Origin: Devosia sediminis
Lineage (GTDB): Bacteria; Pseudomonadota; Alphaproteobacteria; Rhizobiales; Devosiaceae
Assembly: GCF_016411825.1 (NCBI RefSeq)
Contig: NZ_JAEKMH010000001.1
Coordinates: forward strand, 372,001-436,000
DNA: 64,000 bases
Direction of reading: 5' to 3'
The first letter of the stretch is position 1, and every line of letters begins with the position of its first letter. A program made the position numbers and the translations under genes. The notes beneath the pieces are model-generated. The model was not told the origin of the DNA. It was given only the letters and a program-made list of their open reading frames with translations, and did not search any database. Of the stretch, positions 1 through 9,249 are shown piece by piece.

Positions 1-145
1 CAGCCGCGCCACTGGCGCGTCTGGCCCTGCGGGACGTCCCGAAGTGCGTCGGGACCGCGTAACTGGCGGGGATGGAGGAGAATAGGGGAGGGTGCTTACA
101 GCGGGGATATCTTTTTTGGCGCGTTCGTTCCGCACCCACCGGCTC

Positions 146-180
146 GTCACCCTCGGGCTTGACCCGAGGGCGTTCCACTT
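146..180. repeat. REP-like palindrome, copy 1 (left of GIY-YIG gene)
   Basis: A perfect palindrome, CCCTCGGG and CCCGAGGG arms around CTTGA, sits at 150-170. The 35 bases 146-180, including the trailing CGTTCCACTT, recur at 528-562. Related palindromes lie at 599, 13543, 19018, 19077, 56886 and 56933, so this is a dispersed intergenic repeat family. Confidence 0.8.
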
Positions 181-192
181 GAAGATATCGGC

Positions 193-480
193 ATGCGCGC
201 CTTCGTCTACATCCTTGCTGATATGCGCCATGGCCAGACCTGTATCGGTGTGACCAATGATCTGGTGCGCCGTGTCTACGAACACCGCGAAGGGCTTGTG
301 GCCGGCTACACCAAGGCCAAGGGAATCAAGCGCCTCGTCTGGTTCGAGGAACATCAATTGATCGGCTCGGCCATTCAGCGCGAAACATCGCTCAAGCGCT
401 GGTACCGGACGTGGAAAATTGCGCTGATCGAAGAGAACAACCCGGAATGGCGGGACCTGTGGGACGAAATCGCGGTGTAG
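193..480 (+). CDS. GIY-YIG nuclease family protein (small, single domain)
   Basis: A 95-residue protein made almost only of a GIY-YIG endonuclease fold. The N-terminal beta strand reads FVYILAD, followed by the IGVTNDLVRRVYEHR segment, which corresponds to the second motif (YIG form) and the conserved Arg helix. A Glu near the C-terminal half (QRETSLKRW) fits the metal-binding position. This matches the UPF0213/YhbQ-like group of stand-alone small nucleases. Their cellular substrate is mostly unknown. The gene stands alone between two copies of a REP-like palindrome about 380 bases apart. Start is ATG with no strong Shine-Dalgarno. Family assignment is firm; function and mobility are inference. 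Confidence 0.85.
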   Translation: MRAFVYILADMRHGQTCIGVTNDLVRRVYEHREGLVAGYTKAKGIKRLVWFEEHQLIGSAIQRETSLKRWYRTWKIALIEENNPEWRDLWDEIAV

Positions 481-527
481 CGCTATTGGTGCCCGGAATC
501 GTCGTGAAAGTTCCAAACACATGGATC

Positions 528-562
528 GTCACCCTCGGGCTTGACCCGAGGGCGTTCCACTT
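528..562. repeat. REP-like palindrome, copy 2 (right of GIY-YIG gene)
   Basis: This repeats 146-180 in the same orientation, with the palindrome at 532-552 and the same CGTTCCACTT tail. Together the two copies bracket the GIY-YIG gene. Confidence 0.8.
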
Positions 563-598
563 TCTTCTGCGCCACCGACTATGCCGGCAAGTGCAGAG

Positions 599-619
599 CC
601 CTCGGGTCCAGCCCGAGGG
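599..619. repeat. REP-like palindrome, variant
   Basis: CCCTCGGG and CCCGAGGG arms around TCCAG, followed by TGACGACC. This is a third member of the repeat family within 500 bases and lies just left of the next gene's 3' end. Confidence 0.7.
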
Positions 620-649
620 TGACGACCGGTGGGGTGGAGTCGGAGTGCC

Positions 650-940
650 TCAATACCTCACCCCGCGCCTGGCCACGATCTGCGCGATCCGCTCGCCATC
701 GCTGGCCCCGAGATACCGCCCGCGTTCGAGGATCTCCAACGCATATTCCTCATAGGTCAGCCCGATCAGCGCGGCGCGCTGGGTGCGGAGCCTTGCGATA
801 TCGAAGGGCGCGTCGAAGGCCTTCTTCTTCGCCGCAGCCCATTCGAAATAGCGACCAATGCCATTCCTGCCCCAGGGCGGGGTGTGGCTGTCATCATCAT
901 CAAGCGGCGGGCCGCCATTGGAGAGAAGCGCTGATGTCAT
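650..940 (-). CDS. conserved hypothetical protein
   Basis: A 96-residue soluble protein with no recognised domain. The N-terminus is acidic and Pro/Gly-rich (PPLDDDDSHTPPWGRNGIGRYF), which looks conserved rather than random. The rest is helical and charged, ending in ERIAQIVARRGVRY. The ATG at 940 is preferred: the frame extends upstream to a TTG at 976, but the extra 12 residues look unlike coding sequence. It stands alone, with REP repeats downstream of its stop. No function is proposed. Confidence 0.6.
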   Translation of the reverse strand: MTSALLSNGGPPLDDDDSHTPPWGRNGIGRYFEWAAAKKKAFDAPFDIARLRTQRAALIGLTYEEYALEILERGRYLGASDGERIAQIVARRGVRY

Positions 941-1074
941 GAGAGGAGTGTGGCGCTGGACGGGTGTTGCGTCCAACGAAGGATTTTTATTGGGGGGATA
1001 GGATGGGGTTATCGGGAGTTCCCTTACTCAACCTAGTGAGAAGGCCGCGCGAGGATTGTAGGCAGAGCTAGAAG

Positions 1075-1650
1075 TCAGCCCACAAGGCCAAAGTCTACGT
1101 TGCCGTTAATTCGTATGCCTGTCTTGAGTGGGGCCTTGTCGAAAGGTAGTGGAACGACATTCTTTGCCCAGCTCTCAACATCACCTAAAGTCTCTTTGCC
1201 GCCAGTGAGTGTTTTCAAGAAGACGGGTGAAGACGAAATCCCATTTGTAATCTTGTCTTCGTCCAGAGCCAGATAACAAGTAATTGAAAAGAAATTGCTA
1301 TATCCTAACAGATGTGATATCGCAGACGCTACAAAATACATTCCACAAAATTGTTCTATGGCCTGAAGCCATTTTCCAATTGTGAGGCTGCTTTTGAGTT
1401 CCACAAGATGCAGGTGGGCGCCGTTTTCATCGAATGTAATAAACGCTCCATCAGCGCACCGGCCAGAACGCAATGCGTGGAGCATGGATTTCTGTCTTAT
1501 TCCCTTTAGGCTAACCGCTTCCCCTAGAACTGCGAACTTTGCAGTTCCTGCTCCGTCAGCCTCCATTTCGACGACTTCTACAACGTGCGAAACTTTCTTA
1601 ACATGCTGCTCACGAAAATACTTCAGGCGGCCGTCGACTAGTATATCCAT
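1075..1650 (-). CDS. putative PD-(D/E)XK-like nuclease, partner of AAA ATPase
   Basis: A 191-residue protein starting MDILVDGRLKYF. The block at about residues 65-80 reads ADGAFITF, then HLHLVELKSSL, followed by a Gln-containing helix (QAIEQFCGMYF). An acidic residue on one strand, E-x-K on the next and a downstream Gln is the layout of PD-(D/E)XK nucleases. This is motif reading by eye, not a family match. The ATG lies one base after the stop of the upstream ATPase ORF, so the two are surely co-transcribed. Base composition is far below the surroundings: 1261-1320 has only 20 G/C in 60. The unit looks horizontally acquired, and defence is the natural guess. The frame continues upstream inside the ATPase gene, but the 1650 start fits operon spacing best. 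Confidence 0.6.
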   Translation of the reverse strand: MDILVDGRLKYFREQHVKKVSHVVEVVEMEADGAGTAKFAVLGEAVSLKGIRQKSMLHALRSGRCADGAFITFDENGAHLHLVELKSSLTIGKWLQAIEQFCGMYFVASAISHLLGYSNFFSITCYLALDEDKITNGISSSPVFLKTLTGGKETLGDVESWAKNVVPLPFDKAPLKTGIRINGNVDFGLVG

Positions 1651-1651
1651 T

Positions 1652-2683
1652 TTAGTCCTGCAGGCGCAGTGTTTCGCTAGATAAGTCGATGAGCACATCA
1701 TTGAGCGTTGCAACTGCAAAGCCATTCGTCGTCAATGGAGCTGAAGCAACCAAAGTTTCATGATTAGAGCTAGTGAATTCATAGGCTTTAGCGAACTCCG
1801 GATTGATTAAATCCTCGGGGGAATATCCATTTTCCTGCATCATGTTTTCCTTATTCGGATGATTATGCATCTGAATAAGATTGTTTAGCTGTTGCAAGAA
1901 CGTGTCGCTATGAGTGGTAACGGTGACCTGGACCCCGGAATTCACCAATCGCGCGACGGCACGTGCCATAGTGCGCTGAGCGGACAAATGCAGATGTGCT
2001 TCAGGCTCCTCAAAAACCAGTCGATCAAATAGGCGGTCAGCCTTAAGCATCATTATGAATGGTGCTAACTCTGTTATCATCGACGAGGTTGCGTGCAACG
2101 GAACAACTTCCCCGTTATTGGCTTTGTAATGCAACTCGGCAGTTACGGGATTTGCGACGACCTCCCCTTCAAAAATTTGGTCTTGTACCCAATCAGCGAT
2201 ATTGTGCTGGTCTTGGCCCGAGTAAGAGCGTGCAAAATTTTCTACGAAACTGGCCAGGGGCCGGCTTAGCTTTGGAGTGTTTTCTTGAGGAAGGAGCCCG
2301 GACGCGCCGCGGGTAGTTAGGGCCCTATGGGCAAGAACGAGCCCTGTTCGCGCTGCGGGAAGATACACGCCATCAAAAGTGGCGTACCGGCCGCCAAATA
2401 ACGTGAACTCCAAGATTGCGCTAAAAACATAGCGCCTCCAGAAATCAACATTAGTGTTGCTGGACATGATGATTTCGTAGAGCGGAAATCCGTTTGCCGC
2501 CACTAACGAAAATCTTCTGGTATCTGTTGAACTATTGCCGCGTGCCTGTACGGTCGATATCGATGCAACATGTCCGACAGAAAGCGCTTCTGGCTCGATC
2601 GACAGTTCAGTCTTTTCGAACCCTCGGAATGCGAAAAGCCTTTCGCAGAATTTTCCTGCGTCTTTTTTGAGTATTTTGTTCAC
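1652..2683 (-). CDS. AAA (OLD/SMC-like) ATPase, C-terminal portion with Walker B
   Basis: A 343-residue ORF opening with GTG at 2683. It carries the C-terminal half of an ABC/OLD-type AAA ATPase: Walker B region LVFEEPEAHLHLSAQ and an H-loop-like TVTTHSDTFLQQL. It has no Walker A; that motif is in the short ORF just upstream, in a frame offset by one base. The frames overlap at 2680-2683 (GTGA). Reading this frame upstream gives a plausible continuation (QFALSYV) until a stop at 2702-2704. So it may be the broken second half of one gene of about 450 codons, or a translationally coupled second subunit. No Shine-Dalgarno is visible before the GTG, which favours a frameshifted single gene. The low GC matches the nuclease-like neighbour. 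Confidence 0.7.
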   Translation of the reverse strand: MNKILKKDAGKFCERLFAFRGFEKTELSIEPEALSVGHVASISTVQARGNSSTDTRRFSLVAANGFPLYEIIMSSNTNVDFWRRYVFSAILEFTLFGGRYATFDGVYLPAARTGLVLAHRALTTRGASGLLPQENTPKLSRPLASFVENFARSYSGQDQHNIADWVQDQIFEGEVVANPVTAELHYKANNGEVVPLHATSSMITELAPFIMMLKADRLFDRLVFEEPEAHLHLSAQRTMARAVARLVNSGVQVTVTTHSDTFLQQLNNLIQMHNHPNKENMMQENGYSPEDLINPEFAKAYEFTSSNHETLVASAPLTTNGFAVATLNDVLIDLSSETLRLQD

Positions 2684-2991
2684 ATACGACAGAGCGAATT
2701 GCTATGTCGCTGGTTTATAGTGATCGATCCTCCAACTTCCCAGGCATCATTGTAAAAATCTATCCACCACTTTGGGAGCGGTGAAGCCGAGCTGAGGAGT
2801 ATTTCCCAAACACTTGTCAGTGCCCAAATCGTGGAGGCGACATAACTTTTGCCCGTGTTATTTTTCCCGAGAAGCAGAAGCAGCGGTGCTACCTCAATTT
2901 CAGCTTGAGAGACTTTGCCTAGGCTGTTGACGTGCGCCTTCCAGCGCCGACTTTTATACGCCTCTGTCGTTGATGTTTTGGGCGATGCCAC
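2680..2991 (-). CDS. AAA ATPase, N-terminal portion with Walker A (split from following ORF)
   Basis: A 103-residue ORF with the opening of an OLD/AAA_15-type ATPase: WKAHVNSLGKVSQAEIEVAP, then LLLLLGKNNTGKSYVASTIW. The G-K-N-N-T-G-K-S Walker A is at about residues 42-49. In the related proteins I know, this stretch continues directly into the domain that here lies in the next ORF, so alone it cannot form a complete nucleotide site. A one-base backward shift in 2680-2701 would fuse the two. No slippery heptamer is visible there, so programmed frameshifting is unlikely. It is either a frameshift mutation (pseudogene), an assembly error or a genuinely split ATPase. Confidence 0.65.
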   Translation of the reverse strand: MASPKTSTTEAYKSRRWKAHVNSLGKVSQAEIEVAPLLLLLGKNNTGKSYVASTIWALTSVWEILLSSASPLPKWWIDFYNDAWEVGGSITINQRHSNSLCRM

Positions 2992-3144
2992 TGAACTGTC
3001 CGGATGATTTGTGACTGTACGGGTACCACAAGCTATGCTGAATCAGTATTAGAACCGTGAAGATGCGTCCAAGGATAAGTTGCTCGGGCACTGCGGAGGT
3101 GCGAGACGTGGCACCGGCTACGATATCAGCGTATGCCACTCCAT

Positions 3145-3252
3145 CTACCAAGTGAGTTTGCTCACCTCGCCCTCCAGCGTATCCAACTCCATCTCCCGCA
3201 ACCGCTTGACCTCGTCGCGCAGCCTTGCTTGCCATTCAAGCATAGCTCTCAT
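3145..3252 (-). CDS. micro-ORF encoding an orphan UVR motif (duplicated uvrB 3' end)
   Basis: A 35-codon ORF. Residues 10-31 reproduce the extreme C-terminus of the UvrB encoded at 3511 ([18 protein letters not shown] and onward), with a short foreign tail KLTW. The ATG at 3252 is preceded by AGGGAGGAGG, a strong ribosome binding site with rather short spacing. In UvrB this UVR helix pair contacts UvrC. The ORF is probably debris of a tandem duplication, but the intact reading frame and good ribosome site leave open expression of a UVR micro-protein. Confidence 0.4.
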   Translation of the reverse strand: MRAMLEWQARLRDEVKRLREMELDTLEGEVSKLTW

Positions 3253-3442
3253 GGCCTCCTCCCTTGAAATCGCTCCGATTTCGCCGTAGCGGCCGGGTCG
3301 AAGTCCCGAAAATTCGAGGAAGCGGCTTCGAAATCTCTCCCGCCAAGGTATCGAGTTCCATTTCGCCCAGGCGTTAGACTTCGTCGCGTAGCCGCGCCGC
3401 CTTCTCCGCCGTTCGAGCGTAGCTCTCACGGTCTTCTCGCCT

Positions 3443-3467
3443 AAAATCGCTCCACCGGAGCGGTTTT
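3443..3467 (-). terminator. bidirectional terminator-like hairpin after uvrB
   Basis: Arms AAAATCGCTCC (3443-3453) and GGAGCGGTTTT (3457-3467) pair over 11 positions with one wobble and a 3-base loop. T-rich flanks occur on both strands. It lies about 45 bases after the uvrB stop. Confidence 0.55.
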
Positions 3468-3510
3468 GCCCCTGCGCGGCAGGGTCGAAGTCCACAAGTT
3501 GCGAAAGCTG

Positions 3511-6120
<2,610 letters not shown>

Positions 6121-6227
6121 GGCGCGCTCGCGAGGTCAGCAGGAGGGGCGGTACAGATGAACCCATAGATGGGGACTCTGTCACGCGATGTCAGCAGGGG
6201 AATGGATCACGGTTGTTAGCACGATGC

Positions 6228-6242
6228 GAACGGAATGGGAAC
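6228..6242 (-). promoter_or_regulatory. SOS box (LexA operator) upstream of uvrB
   Basis: GAAC-N7-GAAC (gaac ggaatgg gaac; GTTC-N7-GTTC on the coding strand) is the known LexA operator consensus of alphaproteobacteria. It lies about 108 bases before the uvrB ATG. Confidence 0.7.
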
Positions 6243-6378
6243 GGGGCGGATCGGGTTCCGCTTAGGGTTCGACCCTCGTTACGCCACTTCAGAACAAGCT
6301 GCTGCCGCGACGCGCGGCGGCTAGCCCATTTTGCTCCATTGCAGGCCAAATTTGAAATCCTGGAGCTAGCCGCACTCT

Positions 6379-6407
6379 AATTTGTCTATAGGCTTTATAG
6401 ACTAATT
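6379..6407 (+). promoter_or_regulatory. palindromic operator before desulfurization operon
   Basis: Arms AATTTGTCTATA and TATAGACTAATT match at 11 of 12 positions around a 5-base spacer. The site ends one base before the GGAGG ribosome site of the first gene and overlaps a TATAGACT that could serve as a -10 element. The regulator is not recognised. A factor sensing sulfur or cysteine status would fit the operon. Confidence 0.6.
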
Positions 6408-6417
6408 GGAGGTAGGC

Positions 6418-6981
6418 ATGACGCAGCGCATCGTTGGTTTTTCGGGCAGCCTTGGCGTGCCCTCGAAGACAAGGGCCCTGGTGGACCTGGCACTGTCACA
6501 GGCATCGGCGCGGTTCGGCGCCGTCGCCGAGAGCTACGACATGACGGAGCTGCTTCCGTCGTTGATTACCGAGGCGGGCGGGCAGGGCGGTCTCGACGCC
6601 GCAGGCCAGTCTGTCCTCGACAAGATCATCTCGGCTGACGCGCTGGTGGTCGGCAGCCCGGTCTACAAAGGCAGCTATACCGGCCTTTTCAAGCATGTAT
6701 TCGATCTGATCGACCCCCGGGACCTGGCCGGCAAGCCGGTGCTGCTGACGGCGACCGGCGGTGGCGACAAGCACGCGCTGGTGATCGAGCATCACCTGCG
6801 GCCGCTGTTCGGCTTCTTCGAAGCGGCAACGCTCGCCGGCATCTATGCCGGCGGCGCCGACTTCGCCGATGGCAAACCGTCCTCGCCAGCCCTGTTGTCG
6901 CGGCTCGATCGCGCCATCGACCAGTTCTCGCCCTGGCTCGGATGGCAGAACGCCCGAGCCGTCACCGTCGCGGCCGAATAG
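6418..6981 (+). CDS. NADPH-dependent FMN reductase (SsuE/MsuE-type)
   Basis: A 187-residue flavodoxin-like flavin reductase. It begins RIVGFSGSLGVPSKTRAL, the phosphate-binding loop of the NADPH-dependent FMN reductase family. VVGSPVYKGSYTGLFKHVFD, in the middle, is the conserved flavin-site signature. It supplies reduced FMN to the monooxygenase encoded next. GGAGG at 6408-6412 selects the ATG at 6418 over an in-frame TTG at 6406. It is first in a five-gene operon (reductase, monooxygenase, permease, binding protein, ATPase) directly behind a strong palindrome. SsuE and MsuE are the closest functional models; the exact substrate pathway is inferred. Confidence 0.9.
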   Translation: MTQRIVGFSGSLGVPSKTRALVDLALSQASARFGAVAESYDMTELLPSLITEAGGQGGLDAAGQSVLDKIISADALVVGSPVYKGSYTGLFKHVFDLIDPRDLAGKPVLLTATGGGDKHALVIEHHLRPLFGFFEAATLAGIYAGGADFADGKPSSPALLSRLDRAIDQFSPWLGWQNARAVTVAAE

Positions 6982-7016
6982 CCGCGCCACCCAATCCCCG
7001 ATTTCAGGAGATCCCC

Positions 7017-8369
7017 ATGACCCGTAAAATTCGTCTTGGCGCCTTTCTGCCCGGTGGCGGCCAGCACATTGCCGCCTGGCGGCACCCCGACCAGCCCGTC
7101 GACGGCGCAACCAGCTTCGAGTTCCACAAGGAGCTGGCGCAGACGGCCGAACGCGGCCTGTTCGATGCATATTTCCTCGCCGACGGTCTCGCCATCGCCT
7201 TTGGCGGCGGCATCGAGGGTGGCAATGCCAAAGTTGCCGGTTTCGAGCCCGTGACGTTGTTCTCGGCGCTGGCGCCGCTGACCAAGAATCTCGGCTTCAT
7301 CGCCACGGCCTCCACCACCTATGAGGAGCCGTACAATCTGGCGCGCAAGTTCGCCTCGCTGGACCTGATCTCCAAGGGCCGGGCCGGCTGGAATGTCGTC
7401 ACCACGGCGACCGAGTCGGCGGCGCATAATTTCAACCTCGACCAGCAGCATCCGCACGCGTTCCGCTACAAGCGGGCTGCCGAGCATGTCGAAGTGGTCA
7501 AGAAGCTCTGGGAGAGTTTCGAGGACGACGCCTTCATCCGCGACCGCGAGAGCGGCAGGTTCTTCGATCCGGAAAAGGTGCACTATACTGACCACAAGGG
7601 CGAGCACTTCAAGGTGCGCGGGCCGCTCAACGTCTCTCGCTCGCCACAGGGCCATCCGGTGATCGTGCAGGCGGGACAGTCGGACGATGGACGCGGGCTT
7701 GCCGCCGCAACCGCCGAGGTAATCTTCACGGCCCACCAGCACCTGGCCACGGCGCAGGAATTCTATCGGGACATCAAGGCCCGCGCCCGCGGCGTCGGCC
7801 GGGATCCCAGCCATGTCCTCGTCATGCCGGGCGTCGCGCCCTTCATCGGCCGCACGCTTGAAGAGGCGCAGGAGAAATATGATCGCCTGACCAACCTCAT
7901 CATCGAGGAAGACGGCGTCGCCCTGCTGAACGGGCTGACCGGCGGAACGCTCGACATTTCGGGCTACGATCTCGATGGGCCCCTGCCGCCCGCTCCGCCG
8001 ACCGAAGGCATGAAGTCGCGCCAGGCGCTGATCCGCCAGATTGCCGACGAAAACAATTTCACCATCCGCCAGCTCTACCAGTGGATTGCCACGGCACGCG
8101 GCCACTTCACCATCGTCGGCACGCCGGAAACCATTGTCGATACGCTCCAGGAATGGTTCGAAAACGAGGCGGCAGACGGCTTCAATATCCTGCCGCCGTG
8201 GCTGCCGACCGGCCTCAATGACTTCGTCGACCTGATCGTCCCCGAACTGCAGCGCCGCGGCCTTTACCGGACCGAATACGAGGCCAGCACCCTGCGGGGC
8301 AATCTCGGGCTTCCCTATCCGACCAATAGCTGGACCGTCTCGCGACAGTCCGCCCACGCCGCGGAGTAG
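7017..8369 (+). CDS. FMNH2-dependent monooxygenase, NtaA/SnaA/DszA(SoxA) family
   Basis: A 450-residue luciferase-fold monooxygenase. The N-terminus (RKIRLGAFLPGGGQHIAAWR) and length fit the NtaA/SnaA/DszA subgroup rather than the ~380-residue SsuD group. The AGWNVVT and VIVQAGQSDDGRGLAA blocks are typical of this subgroup. Such enzymes use reduced FMN and O2 to cleave C-S or C-N bonds in sulfonates, sulfones or aminopolycarboxylates. With a flavin reductase upstream and a sulfonate-type ABC transporter downstream, an organosulfur substrate is likely, but sequence alone does not say which. ATG 7017 follows a CAGGAG ribosome site. Confidence 0.88.
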   Translation: MTRKIRLGAFLPGGGQHIAAWRHPDQPVDGATSFEFHKELAQTAERGLFDAYFLADGLAIAFGGGIEGGNAKVAGFEPVTLFSALAPLTKNLGFIATASTTYEEPYNLARKFASLDLISKGRAGWNVVTTATESAAHNFNLDQQHPHAFRYKRAAEHVEVVKKLWESFEDDAFIRDRESGRFFDPEKVHYTDHKGEHFKVRGPLNVSRSPQGHPVIVQAGQSDDGRGLAAATAEVIFTAHQHLATAQEFYRDIKARARGVGRDPSHVLVMPGVAPFIGRTLEEAQEKYDRLTNLIIEEDGVALLNGLTGGTLDISGYDLDGPLPPAPPTEGMKSRQALIRQIADENNFTIRQLYQWIATARGHFTIVGTPETIVDTLQEWFENEAADGFNILPPWLPTGLNDFVDLIVPELQRRGLYRTEYEASTLRGNLGLPYPTNSWTVSRQSAHAAE

Positions 8370-8373
8370 ACCC

Positions 8374-9213
8374 ATGACCATCCAGTCCATCGACCGTTCC
8401 GTTCATGTTTCCCGCGGCCGCGCGCCGTCTCCGGCCATTCTCGGGCAAGCAAGCCGCGCGCTGCAATCGACGTGGTCGCGCTATGGCCTGCTGATCGCTT
8501 TCCTGATCCTGTGGCAGGTGTCCTCGACGGTGGGTTGGGTCAATCCGTCGATCTTCCCGCCGCTCCATGTGATTGCCGGCGCCTTGTTCAACGGCATTGC
8601 CACCGGTGCGCTGGTCGACGACATCGCCATCAGCCTGCAGCGCTCCGGCATCGCCTTTGTAGCGGCCGTGGCCGTGGGCATTCCGCTGGGGCTGTTCATG
8701 GGGCAAATCCGGGCGGTGGAACGGGCACTCGATCCGATCCTCCAGCTGTTCCGCCAGACCTCGGCGCTGGCGCTCTATCCGGTCTTCATCCTGCTGCTCG
8801 GCCTCGGCGAGACGTCGAAGGTCTTCGTGATCTTCTGGGCGACCCTGTTCCCGATCCTGCTCTCGACCATCGGCGGCGTGAAGGAAGTGGACGCCAAGCT
8901 GATCGAAATGGCCCGTACCTATGGGGCGTCGCGGCTGACGGTGTTCCGTCGCGTCGTATTGCCGGCTTCGGCCCCGGCCATTTTCGTCGGCCTTCGCCTC
9001 TCCGCCACCACGGCGCTGCTGCTGCTGATCGCCGCCGAAATGATCGGCGCCAACAAGGGCATCGGCTTCCAGGTGATGAATGCCCAGTACAACTTCCAGA
9101 TCCCGCTGATGTTTGCCGCGATCTTCCTGCTCGCCCTGCTGGGCCTGGCCGCCAATGCCGGCCTGATCCTCCTGCAGAGCCGGCTATGCCGCTGGGCCGA
9201 AATCGCACGCTAA
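8374..9213 (+). CDS. ABC transporter permease, SsuC/TauC type
   Basis: A 279-residue inner-membrane permease of the nitrate/sulfonate/taurine class, with about six hydrophobic segments. The EAA-like loop reads EMARTYGASRLTVFRRVVLPASAPAIFVGLR, the contact site for the ATPase. The start lies four bases after the monooxygenase stop, so the two are tightly coupled. It works with the binding protein at 9250 and the ATPase at 10235. The class assignment is firm; the substrate (alkanesulfonate or another organosulfur compound) is inferred from the operon. Confidence 0.9.
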   Translation: MTIQSIDRSVHVSRGRAPSPAILGQASRALQSTWSRYGLLIAFLILWQVSSTVGWVNPSIFPPLHVIAGALFNGIATGALVDDIAISLQRSGIAFVAAVAVGIPLGLFMGQIRAVERALDPILQLFRQTSALALYPVFILLLGLGETSKVFVIFWATLFPILLSTIGGVKEVDAKLIEMARTYGASRLTVFRRVVLPASAPAIFVGLRLSATTALLLLIAAEMIGANKGIGFQVMNAQYNFQIPLMFAAIFLLALLGLAANAGLILLQSRLCRWAEIAR

Positions 9214-9249
9214 CCCCAACTCGCTTCAATCCGTTCAAGGACAATCAGA

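Noticed and set aside
146..619. CRISPR-like array from repeated palindromes
   Set aside because: Only three copies, unequal spacing, a protein gene in between and no cas genes.
2680..2704. Programmed -1 frameshift joining the ATPase halves
   Set aside because: No slippery heptamer or downstream pseudoknot could be seen in the overlap. A mutation or coupling explains the data as well.
6843..8390. Minus-strand open frame of about 515 codons opposite the monooxygenase
   Set aside because: It is antisense to a clear coding sequence; low-complexity, histidine- and arginine-rich product with no domain.
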